Source: Marinilabiliaceae bacterium
GTDB lineage: Bacteria > Bacteroidota > Bacteroidia > Bacteroidales > Marinilabiliaceae
Length of the DNA: 49,773 nt
Assembly (NCBI GenBank): GCA_016342595.1
Contig: JAEINY010000011.1
Coordinates: forward strand, 1 to 49,773
Reading direction: 5' to 3'
Under the pieces are notes generated by a model. That model saw only the letters and a program-made list of their open reading frames with translations. It made no database searches and was not told where the DNA came from. The translations under genes were made by a program, and so were the position numbers. This document shows, piece after piece, positions 26,305 through 34,688 of the stretch (position 1 is its first letter; each line of letters starts with the position of its first letter).

Positions 26305-26445
26305 TTACGGATATTAAATAGGTGGGATTAATAGGAGTTTTGACTCCATTAAATCTACCAAATCAATAGGAAGCTAATAGCCTCTTTTTTTTGTGACTTA
26401 TTTTAAAGGATATGTTATTTGTAGGATAAAAAGTGTATATTTTCT

Positions 26446-26476
26446 TTTGCTGATGTAAAAAACTGATTCATATTTG
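26446..26476 (+). promoter_or_regulatory. Promoter of the rrf2-cysK operon
   Basis: TTTG (26446-26449), 19 bp, CATATTTG (26469-26476): full -33 and a one-mismatch -7 box. It ends 27 nt before the regulator start codon, leaving little leader. Autoregulation by the Rrf2 protein would act here. Confidence 0.6.
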
Positions 26477-26503
26477 CATATGAAAATAGTAAAACAATAG
26501 GAG

Positions 26504-26923
26504 ATGTTTCCAAAGAAAGTATATTATGGTTTAAGATATGTGTTGGCTCTTTCGGTATTGGCAGAAGATGAACACATCAGAGTGGCAGAAGTGGCCGAAC
26601 GTGAAAAGTTGCCGGTAAAGTTTCTGGAAACCATTGCTGTGGCGCTTCGAAAAAACGGAGTGGTGAATGTAAAGCGTGGGGCTGGTGGGGGATACTACCT
26701 GGCCAAACCACTTTCTGAAATCACATTATATGATTTGATTTCTGTTTTGGACGATAAAAGTGACAAGCCGATACCTCTTACCGGTTCAAATGCCGAAAAA
26801 GCAGTTGGTAAATATCTCAACGAAGTGAAAAAGGAGTATGAACTTTTATTAAATGATTGTAAATTAGATAAGCTGAAATCAATGCTTGATCAAGAGGGCG
26901 AACAAATAATGTATTACATATAA
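26504..26923 (+). CDS. Rrf2-family transcriptional regulator (CymR-like)
   Basis: A 139-residue winged-helix regulator: [13 protein letters not shown], then the recognition region [43 protein letters not shown] (residues 27-70). It has a single cysteine (about residue 119), not the three-cysteine iron-sulfur set of IscR or NsrR. It lies 8 nt before cysK. This recalls CymR, which senses cysteine status through CysK. Here it probably controls cysK and perhaps the MetY-like operon. Confidence 0.85.
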   Translation: MFPKKVYYGLRYVLALSVLAEDEHIRVAEVAEREKLPVKFLETIAVALRKNGVVNVKRGAGGGYYLAKPLSEITLYDLISVLDDKSDKPIPLTGSNAEKAVGKYLNEVKKEYELLLNDCKLDKLKSMLDQEGEQIMYYI

Positions 26924-26931
26924 AAACCACC

Positions 26932-27861
26932 ATGACCATGAGTATAATTGCAAATGATGTGACCGAATTAATTGGTAAAACACCACTCGTAAAAATAAAT
27001 CGTTTAACTAATGGAGCCGCAGCAGAAGTGCTGGCAAAATTAGAGTTTTTTAACCCGGCCGGTTCTGTAAAAGACCGTATTGCCTTAGCCATGATCAATG
27101 AGGCGGAGCGCCAGGGAGATATTGATAAAGATACGGTAATAGTAGAACCAACCAGTGGTAATACAGGAGTAGGGCTGGCATTTGTGGCAGCTGTTAAGGG
27201 GTACCGTTTGATCTTGACCATGCCTGAAAGTATGAGTGTTGAGCGTCGTAAGTTGCTTGTGAAATTTGGTGCTGAGTTAGTTCTGACGCCTGCTGACAAA
27301 GGAATGAAGGGAGCCATCGAAAAAGCCAATGAGCTGGCTGGTTCATTGCCTAAGGCATTTATCCCGCAACAGTTCAATAATCCGGCTAATCCGGCTATTC
27401 ATAGATGTACAACTGCCGAAGAGATATGGGCAGATACAGATGGAAAAGTGGATATTTTCATCGCCGGAATCGGAACGGGAGGAACCATTACAGGTGTTGG
27501 TGAAGTATTGAAAGAGCGGAATCCTGATGTGCAGGTGATTGCTGTGGAGCCGGAAGCTTCGCCTGTATTGTCCGGAGGGCAACCAGGGCCGCATAAAATT
27601 CAGGGTATTGGAGCCGGTTTTGTTCCTGAGGTATTGAATACAGGTGTATTTGATGAGGTGATTAAAGTAAGCAATGAAGATGCCCTGCAGATTAGTCATA
27701 AAGCGGCTACACAAGAAGGATTGTTAGTGGGTTACTCTTCCGGTGCTGCATTGTGGGCTGCCGTTGAAGTGGCCAAACGTCCCGGGAATGCCGGTAAGCG
27801 CATTGTTGTTGTATTACCCGATACAGGCGAGCGTTACCTGAGTGGTTTTAAAATTGATTAA
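26932..27861 (+). CDS. cysK: Cysteine synthase A (O-acetylserine sulfhydrylase)
   Basis: PLP enzyme that makes cysteine from O-acetylserine and sulfide. 309 residues: [12 protein letters not shown], the PLP lysine in [12 protein letters not shown] (about residue 45), the substrate loop [21 protein letters not shown] phosphate cradle and the C-terminal [13 protein letters not shown]. All catalytic features present. Two ATGs (26932 and 26938) could start it. It is coupled to the Rrf2 regulator by an 8-nt gap. Confidence 0.96.
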   Translation: MTMSIIANDVTELIGKTPLVKINRLTNGAAAEVLAKLEFFNPAGSVKDRIALAMINEAERQGDIDKDTVIVEPTSGNTGVGLAFVAAVKGYRLILTMPESMSVERRKLLVKFGAELVLTPADKGMKGAIEKANELAGSLPKAFIPQQFNNPANPAIHRCTTAEEIWADTDGKVDIFIAGIGTGGTITGVGEVLKERNPDVQVIAVEPEASPVLSGGQPGPHKIQGIGAGFVPEVLNTGVFDEVIKVSNEDALQISHKAATQEGLLVGYSSGAALWAAVEVAKRPGNAGKRIVVVLPDTGERYLSGFKID

Positions 27862-27914
27862 ATCAAATTCCGCTTATCTAATTTAGACAATTTGTAATTC
27901 TTTGGATTGATAAA

Positions 27915-27946
27915 GAGCTTTCCCCGAATGCCATCCGGGGAAGCTC
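27915..27946 (+). terminator. Possible terminator hairpin after cysK
   Basis: GAGCTTTCCCCG and CGGGGAAGCTC pair with one bulged base around loop AATGCCATC. There is no T-run after it, so it could be a factor-dependent stop or an mRNA-stabilising hairpin. Confidence 0.4.
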
Positions 27947-28040
27947 ATCAAAGAATTGTTGAATATAAATACTGAGAAACTACGGTCGGTCAAGCTTTTT
28001 TCTCCTGATTTTTTAGGCGGGATGGTTTTTAAATAAATAG

Positions 28041-30146
28041 TTAAAGGCCTGTTTCTTTTTTTAAGTGTCTAAGTGTATCCTCATTAATTTCATATTCACA
28101 CTGCTGGAGGTTTTCCACTTCTATGATATGATTTGGGTCTGATTTTAAAAGTACTTTTTTAATAATCCCCATAGCCCGTAAGGCACTCAGGTAAATATTA
28201 TTGTGAGGTGATGCGGTCGTTATGCCCAATTGACTGCGCAATTCCGGATCAAGCATTGATAAGCGTGTGGGAACAGCATCAGTAGATCCAAATGCAGTGA
28301 AACATAGTGTATCTCCGTGTTGGGTCATGACCAATTCTACTTTTCGGTTTTGGCCGGCTGTGGTAATAGGCTGCTCAAATTCACGGGCTCTATTGGGATA
28401 AGATTGGCGGACAGTAGTTGGATACTTCAAACTGTCCGGAAGCGGTGCTATGGCGGCTTGAATGAATAGTTGGTTTGAGATGGCTTTCTTCAAAATCGCC
28501 ATAAGACTATCTGGTAGTGGCGTGAAAGAGTTGTATTCATCCGGATAGAAGAAAAAGGTATGTTGAAGATGTAACGGTTCTGCTTTGATGATTTCTTTTT
28601 TTTCGGGAGCATCGGTCAGGCTGACATATATTTGCACTTCGTCTTTTTGCTTGCCTGCTAAAGTATAGCCAGCTGAAAGCAATTGGATGGCTAATGATGT
28701 GGGTGTTTCGGTGATTGGGAAAATCAAATCCTGAGTACGTGTATTAAATACCACACCATCCTTAAACAAGTAATGATCCTTGTTTTTATGCCAACTTTGG
28801 GGATTGGGCCCCAGGAGGCTTTCCATCTCTGTCAGTTTTTTTTCAGCTGAAGCTATCTTAGCATACTCGCCGGATAATTTACTTTCTAACTCAGTGATGC
28901 GACGTTCTTTTTTAGTTAAATTGGTCAGATTGGTGTCGATGAGTTTTTTGCGATAATCGATGGCTGGTTGGGATGGATTTTCTTCCTTTTGTAAGGTGTC
29001 TATTTCGGCCTCCAGACGACTTAAGTTGGTTTCTATTTCGGCTTTAATACCATATTCTTTTTGAAGGATAACACCCAACGATCCCTCTTTTTGCAGATCT
29101 TTTAATAGCGGTTCCATCTTTTTAGTCCGGTATTGTTCAATGCGGTCCAGATGCGAGATTCCACTTCCCATGGCTGGATCGGCCGACAATTCCCGGGACA
29201 TATAATCAGCAAACAGATGATAGCTTTTGGAACCGTTGGTAATAATGATCATTGGTTTAAAAGAGGAATTCAATCCCCACAGCGAAATATGTAATGAAGA
29301 CGGTTTGCCGGCTGGTAATTCAATTTGTTCGGTGGATTGACTCAAGGGTCGCAGTCCCTGTTTTCGGATTCTGACTTCATAGGTAAACAGACCAATCCCT
29401 TTGCCATACCAACTTTTGGTGCTGTCTTGCGGATTGAGCTCCGTTTCGTATAACAAACCGGCTGTTCCGCTACCTTCCCCGGCGGCCAAAAAGGTGATGC
29501 CATCAAAGGACTGTCCGGATGAGAGAAGTTTGAAATACTTTTGACTGTTTACCAGAGCATATTCAGTTACCAGTTGGCGCCACTTATTAAGTAACTTTTT
29601 CTGATCACCAACTTCTAGTTTGTATTGATGAGTGAGTTGATCAATTTTTTTCGAAATGGGCAGTGAAGGATGCATCACACAGAATAAAACTGCCCTGGAA
29701 TGTTTTGAATTTAGTTTAGAAGGTAATGCCTTGCCAAGTGGTTGAGAAAAGTACTGATAAATGGAATCGCGACATTGCTCCGGTCGATAAATACAATTTT
29801 TCAAAGCTTCGTTAAGCTCCCACAAAGTTAATTTGATAGCAGCTTCGGAAATGAGGCCCGGAGATGTCATAGCAATGCTGTCATAATCTATTTGAAGGCT
29901 TTCTGGCTTATTGATTTGATGTTGGAGAACAGCATCGTAATCGGTATGGTACTGACCCATTTCAACTTTTAAAAACAATTCCTCATCGAACCCAAAATAA
30001 TGGCCCCAGTTACGTTCCAATATCGGTGTTTTCTGAACGATGCGGTAAAGCCAGGCTTGTTGTTGAGGTGATAAAGGTGCCTGTGCTTGCAAGAATGCAG
30101 GTGTGCATATTAATAAAAAGAATAGTATCAGGCGCATGTATAACAT
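28041..30146 (-). CDS. Large secreted protein of unknown function
   Basis: I do not recognise this 701-residue protein. It has a signal peptide (cleavage near FLQAQA, residue 22; the ATG at 30137 is an equally good start). A helical N-terminal third has WGHYFGFDEELF. A beta-rich middle (about residues 225-320) has GITFLAAGEGSGTAGLLYETEL. A heptad-like coiled coil spans about residues 370-445. The C-terminal domain (about 460-690) has FNTRTQDLIFPITETPTSLA and NRAREFEQPITTAGQNRKVELVM. The last phrase has some OmpA-like flavour (NR.VE), too weak to call. It is alone on its strand, with a 1.7-kb gene-free stretch upstream. Periplasmic or surface location inferred. Confidence 0.8.
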   Translation of the reverse strand: MLYMRLILFFLLICTPAFLQAQAPLSPQQQAWLYRIVQKTPILERNWGHYFGFDEELFLKVEMGQYHTDYDAVLQHQINKPESLQIDYDSIAMTSPGLISEAAIKLTLWELNEALKNCIYRPEQCRDSIYQYFSQPLGKALPSKLNSKHSRAVLFCVMHPSLPISKKIDQLTHQYKLEVGDQKKLLNKWRQLVTEYALVNSQKYFKLLSSGQSFDGITFLAAGEGSGTAGLLYETELNPQDSTKSWYGKGIGLFTYEVRIRKQGLRPLSQSTEQIELPAGKPSSLHISLWGLNSSFKPMIIITNGSKSYHLFADYMSRELSADPAMGSGISHLDRIEQYRTKKMEPLLKDLQKEGSLGVILQKEYGIKAEIETNLSRLEAEIDTLQKEENPSQPAIDYRKKLIDTNLTNLTKKERRITELESKLSGEYAKIASAEKKLTEMESLLGPNPQSWHKNKDHYLFKDGVVFNTRTQDLIFPITETPTSLAIQLLSAGYTLAGKQKDEVQIYVSLTDAPEKKEIIKAEPLHLQHTFFFYPDEYNSFTPLPDSLMAILKKAISNQLFIQAAIAPLPDSLKYPTTVRQSYPNRAREFEQPITTAGQNRKVELVMTQHGDTLCFTAFGSTDAVPTRLSMLDPELRSQLGITTASPHNNIYLSALRAMGIIKKVLLKSDPNHIIEVENLQQCEYEINEDTLRHLKKETGL

Positions 30147-30437
30147 TCAAATAATAGTGTTGGGTGAAGATACTAAATCAATTATTAATGTTTAATTTTT
30201 AATTGAAGCCACTTGTGGGAGGTTGATGCGCATCTCAATTTAAATAGCATGCTGGTCGGAGTTGCTCTCTAAGTAACTAATGATCCTGAAAAATGGGCTC
30301 TGTGCCCTGCCAGGACTGGTGAAAGAGAGTCAGCGCGGCTCTAAACTAAACCGGGATAGGCTAAAAAAGTGGTTCATCCGGGGGATGCGCAGGTTTTATT
30401 ATATATGTATCAATAAAATTCCTGTTTTATTAATATT
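30147..30437. other. Gene-free AT-rich stretch
   Basis: Upstream region of the secreted protein and start of a 1.7-kb gap. An open frame at 30280-30474 has no recognisable product and runs into the palindrome block, so I do not call it. No exact TAnnTTTG box for the minus-strand gene was found. Confidence 0.5.
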
Positions 30438-30690
30438 CAACCCCATTCGGGGTTGTGCTTCTATTATTGCATAATCCACGGGTTCCACCCGTGGTTATTA
30501 TTATTTCACCACTTCGTGGTTACTCTTATAGCTTGTGACATATCTTTAATGAGATGACTTTTATTGATAAAAATGATCCGATAAGGATCAAATAACAATA
30601 ACCGTAGGTGAAAACCTACGGTGCAATAGAATGAAAGAAGGAACTCCAACGGAGTTCAATTTTTAATATTAACTACTCATCTTCCGGAAG
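30438..30690. repeat. Array of seven short palindromic modules
   Basis: Seven different hairpins follow one another: CAACCCC-ATTC-GGGGTTG (30438-30455), CCACGGG-TTCCA-CCCGTGG (30476-30494), ACCAC-TTC-GTGGT (30508-30520), TGATCC-GATAA-GGATCA (30574-30590), ACCGTAGGT-GAAA-ACCTACGGT (30601-30622), GAACTCC-AAC-GGAGTTC (30641-30657) and CTTCCGGAAG (30681-30690). Spacers are AT-rich. Modules of this sort are scattered in Bacteroidota intergenic DNA and recall REP elements, but no RAYT transposase is in the window. Confidence 0.75.
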
Positions 30691-30759
30691 AGCCCTAAAA
30701 AGTAAACTGCATTGCTATTTTTTTACAGGTCAGCATCGCAGATTGCCAGCGTAAATATT

Positions 30760-30890
30760 TTGCCCGGCACATGGGGTGCCTTGCCCAAGGTAATCAGGTG
30801 CCTTGCCCAACCACTTAGGGCAGCTTACCCAAGAAGCCCGGGCGCCCTGCCCAAGCTGTTTGGGTGCGGTGTCCAAAGGCCCCTTACCCA
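30760..30890. repeat. Degenerate 22-bp tandem repeat, six units
   Basis: Units start at 30760 (21 bp), 30781, 30803, 30825, 30847 and 30869. The pattern is TTGCCCAA, a variable middle of about 7 bases, then GGGTGCC-like ends. The ends are conserved while the middle differs in every unit. Because 22 is not a multiple of three, this is not a protein repeat, although both strands are open by chance. Confidence 0.7.
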
Positions 30891-31328
30891 TGTTAATGGT
30901 TTTAGTAAACCATAAATTAAATGAAAATTTGACCTTAACCCCACATATCGGCATAGAACACGGCACCCATCATGCCACCACTCCTTTATAAGCTAGTGCT
31001 ACAAACAGTGCGGTTCCTGGACGTTTTTTCAGTCCTTCACAGAATAGTCGCGCGGAGGGCACACAAAGATTCACAGAGTTGTTTAAATATAATGCAGAAG
31101 ATTATTGATGAAAATACGCTATGCTCTTGTTGATTTTGTTTTTCTTTCATATAACAAGCTTTTCCTATCCACGAATTAACGCGATTTTTTTTGTCCACAG
31201 ATTACATGGATTTAACAGATTTTCTTTCGTTATCATGCCAATGGTTGATCAAGTATTGAAGTGCTATAATAATCGGGCTCTGTGAACTCCGTTTTGCGAA
31301 GCGAAACAATCTTTGTGGCCCTCGAGTT
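30891..31328. other. Gene-free stretch with degraded dispersed motifs
   Basis: No gene is visible. It contains scattered motifs such as GCACACAAAGATTCACAGAG (near 31050-31075) and CCACGAATTAACGCGATTTT (near 31169-31190), which resemble common non-coding repeats of Bacteroidota genomes, often near GxxExxY genes. No such gene is present here. Confidence 0.5.
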
Positions 31329-31478
31329 GTTTTGTATGAAAATGTTACACTGAGCTCACTGAGGCAAAAAGCATAAGACAGTTCACAGAGGGTTATTATA
31401 TCATTAATACAACCAAGTATAAGGTAGCCTCTCTGTGTTTTCTTCGTGCAGCTTTGTGTAACTATTATTTTTTGAACG
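31329..31478 (-). repeat. Dispersed non-coding repeat, copy B
   Basis: The reverse complement aligns to 5271-5430. The same block order is kept (GTTCAAAAAATAATAGTTAC, AAGCTG, AGAAAACACAGAG, TGTGAACT, GAGCTCAGTGTAAC, CAAAAC) with clear divergence between the copies, so this is an old repeat. Confidence 0.55.
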
Positions 31479-31821
31479 TAATACTAGATTACAAATATCA
31501 CATTTGCGGGTGTTTCCTATTCAGTCGCCTGGTGGCTTTGTGAATAGGTGAGCAGTGTGAAGGCGACATTTTTTCATTACTTCTGGAACCGGGCATTGCG
31601 TACCCGGCTGTTACAATACCGCCCGCGTTGGGGCTCAACATCGGACGTCGGACTTTGCCCTTCGGTATGCTACTTTAATTGATCGTTGAAGGCTCCGGTT
31701 ATCCATGGGGCAATAGGGATAATGGCCCTCGCGGAACTATCATATAACAATTTGTCGGTCGATTTAGCATGACGGTTCTTACTAAATTAAGCAATCCTTA
31801 ATCATTTATACTTTTTACAAG
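31479..31821. other. Gene-free stretch before the helicase
   Basis: GC-richer than its surroundings at 31590-31740, with a few short inverted pieces such as ACCGGGCATTGCGTACCCGG. I see no gene, tRNA or named ncRNA. Confidence 0.45.
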
Positions 31822-31829
31822 TATCTTTG
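31822..31829 (+). promoter_or_regulatory. -7 element of the helicase gene
   Basis: TATCTTTG, exact TAnnTTTG, only 4 nt before the first ATG (31834). Transcription would begin at or next to that codon, so translation is either leaderless or starts at the ATG at 31843. No good -33 box. Confidence 0.45.
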
Positions 31830-31833
31830 TGTC

Positions 31834-33159
31834 ATGCGTAAAATGATCGATTTAGTGAAGAGTGGATTGAAGAACATGGGTATCACCCAGCTTAATCCCA
31901 TGCAGTTGAAAGCCATAGAAACCTTTGAGACCAAAAGTGATATGGTGTTGTTGGCACCAACCGGTTCCGGTAAAACACTGGCTTTTATGCTACCATTGTT
32001 AGGAACATTGGATTCTACATCGGATAAGGTGCAAGCACTGATTTTGGCACCTTCACGTGAATTGGCATTGCAGATCGAACAAGTGTTTCGTCAGTTGGGA
32101 ACGGGTTTTAAGGTGAATTGTTGTTACGGTGGTCATGCCATCAAAACAGAAATCAATAATCTGAAACACCCACCGGCTGTTTTGATTGGAACCCCGGGAC
32201 GGATCGCTGATCACTTACGGCGCGAAAGTTTTAGTCCATCCGGTATTCGAACATTGGTTTTGGATGAGTTTGATAAAGCCCTGGAGTTGGGTTTTCAGGT
32301 GGAGATGAAGGAGATCATCTGGCAGTTGAAACGAGTGCAGCAAAGTATTTTAACCTCAGCCACTCACATGGATGAGATTCCGGCTTTTACAGGCATTAAA
32401 AATCCTGTTGAATTAAGTTTCATCAATAAGGATGAACAATCCAAAGGACTTTCCTTAAAAGCTATCCGGTCGGAAGGCCGTGATAAGCTAGATGCTTTTT
32501 TTCGTTTGGTGTGTCACCTGGGTAATGCGCCCATGTTAGTCTTTGTCAATCATCGGGAGGCGGCAGATCGCATCAGTAATCATTTGGATGAAAAAGGATT
32601 GGCGCATGATGTGTTTCACGGTGGTATGAAACAGGAAGAACGGGAGCGTTCGCTGATAAAATTCCGCAATGGCAGTCATCATTTGTTGATTACGACTGAC
32701 TTGGCATCTCGTGGATTAGATATTCCGGAAATCAAATATGTGATTCATTACCACATGCCTTCCAGGGAAGAGCCTTTTGTGCACCGCAATGGTCGTACGG
32801 CCCGGATGAATGCGGAAGGAACTGCTTATTTAGTATTAGCTGAAGATGAAACGCAACCGGAATACATTACTGACGATGTGGAATTTGAAACGCTTGGTGA
32901 TTTCAATGAATTACCTCAGGAACCCGATTGGGTCACCATCTACATTGGTAGCGGTAAAAAAGATAAGATTAATAAAGTAGATATTGTAGGACTCTTTTTG
33001 AAAAAAGGAAAACTGCAGAAAGATGATCTGGGACTGATTGATGTCCTGGATTATTGCGCATTTGTAGCAGTGCGTCGCGATAAAGTAAATAAGGTGTTGC
33101 AATTACTCAGCAATGAACGCATCAAGAATAAGAAATTGCGGATGGGGGTGTCGAAGTAG
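31834..33159 (+). CDS. DEAD-box RNA helicase with DbpA-like RNA-binding tail
   Basis: ATP-dependent RNA helicase of 441 residues. Walker A is APTGSGKT (residues 41-48), then SRELALQ, TPGRI, motif II DEFD (144-147, not DEAD), SAT, and in the second RecA domain TTDLASRGLDIPEI and HRNGRTARM, where most relatives have HRxGRTGR. The tail (about 360-441) reads WVTIYIGSGKKDKINKVDIVG and fits the DbpA RNA-binding domain that targets 23S rRNA hairpin 92. So a ribosome assembly role is likely. The ATG at 31843 (MIDLVKSG) is an alternative start. Confidence 0.9.
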   Translation: MRKMIDLVKSGLKNMGITQLNPMQLKAIETFETKSDMVLLAPTGSGKTLAFMLPLLGTLDSTSDKVQALILAPSRELALQIEQVFRQLGTGFKVNCCYGGHAIKTEINNLKHPPAVLIGTPGRIADHLRRESFSPSGIRTLVLDEFDKALELGFQVEMKEIIWQLKRVQQSILTSATHMDEIPAFTGIKNPVELSFINKDEQSKGLSLKAIRSEGRDKLDAFFRLVCHLGNAPMLVFVNHREAADRISNHLDEKGLAHDVFHGGMKQEERERSLIKFRNGSHHLLITTDLASRGLDIPEIKYVIHYHMPSREEPFVHRNGRTARMNAEGTAYLVLAEDETQPEYITDDVEFETLGDFNELPQEPDWVTIYIGSGKKDKINKVDIVGLFLKKGKLQKDDLGLIDVLDYCAFVAVRRDKVNKVLQLLSNERIKNKKLRMGVSK

Positions 33160-33260
33160 GTCAGTAGGTTTTAGTCAGTGGCTGTAGAGATTAGTCAGTA
33201 GATGCTGGATTGTAGTGCATAGGCAGAAGGCAGAAGAAAAACTGAAGATACTGCTTGTAT

Positions 33261-33308
33261 TATTCAGGGGGTGACTAAGAACGTTATACCTTAGTCACCC
33301 CCTGAATA
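33261..33308. repeat. Perfect 19-bp inverted repeat
   Basis: TATTCAGGGGGTGACTAAG (33261-33279) and its exact complement (33290-33308) flank the loop AACGTTATAC. No T-run follows, so it is not a typical terminator. A diverged copy of the right arm and flank occurs at 33527-33550. It sits in the 440-bp gap 33160-33599, which otherwise holds degenerate CACAGAG-type repeats and no gene. Confidence 0.8.
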
Positions 33309-33599
33309 TCAGATGACGTTACCTTTTTCCTTTAACCTTTATCCCCTAACGCATCTAATAGTTACACAGAGTTCAGGAGGAAAAGACTATAAAAAGGGCA
33401 CAGAGCATTATCATTAGTAAAGCCATAATAGTTTATTTCACTGTATTTACAATACTCTGTGACCTTTTGCTTATTCTTAACTTTGCGCACTCTGGGTAAC
33501 AATAGTCAGGCTATTTCGATATATTTCTTTAGTCACCCGATGAATACCTGAGGTGTTAATGTTATTCTTGATACTTGTATGCTTGATAACTTGAAATGA

Positions 33600-34265
33600 T
33601 CAATGACTGAATTCCGAGATCTCATCAGATTCCAATATCAAGGCATCTTGCTGTCCGGATTGGGCCATCATGTACATGGCATGAGCAACCTGAGCGCCTG
33701 AAATGGGGCGGTATTTTTGCCATTTTCCTTTTAAAAGTGGAGAGACTGCTTTCATAAGCGGAAACATTAATTTCTCATTTAACCTGAACTCCTGTCGGTG
33801 GCCGGTCAGGAATGAGGGGCGATAGATGTAGACTGCCGGCACACCTGTTTTGATGACGGCCTCTTCCATTTGTCCTTTGGTTCGGAGGTAGAAATTGGAG
33901 GAATTAGCTGTCGCACCTATCGAACTTACCACCGAAAAGCTCTTGACGTGATTAATGGCGCTCCAGCGGGCCAGGGATATGACATATTCCAAATCCACTT
34001 TGCGAAAAGCTTTTTTACTGCCTGCTTTTTTTATGGTTGATCCAAGTGTACAATAGACATCGTCAATGGGCTCATCGAAAAAGCAATCGGCAAGCTGATC
34101 AAAATCTATTTTTTCATATTGCAACTTGGGATGGCGCAGTTGAGGCGAACGACGCGTTAGGACGTATATCTTTTGATAGGCATCACCGGCAATAAGCAGA
34201 TTCATCAATGAATGCCCAATTAAGCCTGTGGCCCCTGCTATGACTGCTGTTTTGATACCCTCCAT
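33600..34265 (-). CDS. TIP30/HTATIP2-like NAD(P)-binding oxidoreductase
   Basis: Atypical short-chain dehydrogenase of 221 residues. The nucleotide-binding motif AVIAGATGLIGHSLMNLLI is at residues 7-25; VYCTLGSTIKKAGSKKAFRKVDLEYVI, VVSSIGATANSSNFYLRTKGQMEEAV (Ser and YxxxK catalytic set) and YIYRPSFLTG follow. This pattern matches the eukaryotic CC3/TIP30 group and its many bacterial relatives. Substrate unknown. Isolated gene on the minus strand. Confidence 0.85.
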   Translation of the reverse strand: MEGIKTAVIAGATGLIGHSLMNLLIAGDAYQKIYVLTRRSPQLRHPKLQYEKIDFDQLADCFFDEPIDDVYCTLGSTIKKAGSKKAFRKVDLEYVISLARWSAINHVKSFSVVSSIGATANSSNFYLRTKGQMEEAVIKTGVPAVYIYRPSFLTGHRQEFRLNEKLMFPLMKAVSPLLKGKWQKYRPISGAQVAHAMYMMAQSGQQDALILESDEISEFSH

Positions 34266-34500
34266 AAATAGCTTTTTCAGTGTTTAAGGTTGTTAGCAAT
34301 ATAGCATGCTCAAAGCGGTCTGTCAATGCTAAAATGAAATGAAAGGAACATTTTATTTATTGTGGATTGTGAATGTCTGGATCTCGATCTAAAATTAATG
34401 AACTTTGAGCAGCTAAGCGAATTTTGGATTTGGTTTTTAATGTGCCCCCGGATAGACTGTGTTGATCTCCGATCCTCTTTTGATAGGCGCTTTACTTTGC

Positions 34501-34588
34501 ACTTGAAACTTTTCACTTGATACTTGTGACATGAAACTTTTAACTTGGCACTTGAAACTTGTAACTTTTACCTTGAAACTTGGCACTA
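34501..34588. repeat. Irregular ACTTGAAACTT tandem tract
   Basis: About six imperfect repeats of CACTTGAAACTTTTAACTTG-like words follow one another between the oxidoreductase and aconitase genes, in the gap 34266-34688. A similar short run is at 33570-33597. The rest of the gap shows no gene. Confidence 0.5.
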
Positions 34589-34635
34589 GCTTGTTACCAA
34601 TTCTTTTCTGGCTCGTTCAGGTTGGGTTATAGACC

Positions 34636-34665
34636 AAAAAAAAGGCTGCCTTTTCAGGCAGCCTT
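34636..34665 (-). terminator. Intrinsic terminator of acnA
   Basis: On the minus strand AAGGCTGCC-TGAAAA-GGCAGCCTT is followed by a long T-run (TTTTTTT). It lies 24 nt after the aconitase stop codon. Confidence 0.85.
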
Positions 34666-34688
34666 ATAAAATAAACGATTAATATCGA

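Noticed and set aside
30760..30890. CRISPR array
   Set aside because: The units are contiguous 22-bp repeats with variable centres, without unique spacers of 25-40 bp, and no cas genes are in the window.
30712..30966. Proteins on both strands across the 22-bp array
   Set aside because: The unit length is not a multiple of three, so repeats fall in different frames; the open frames are a result of base composition.
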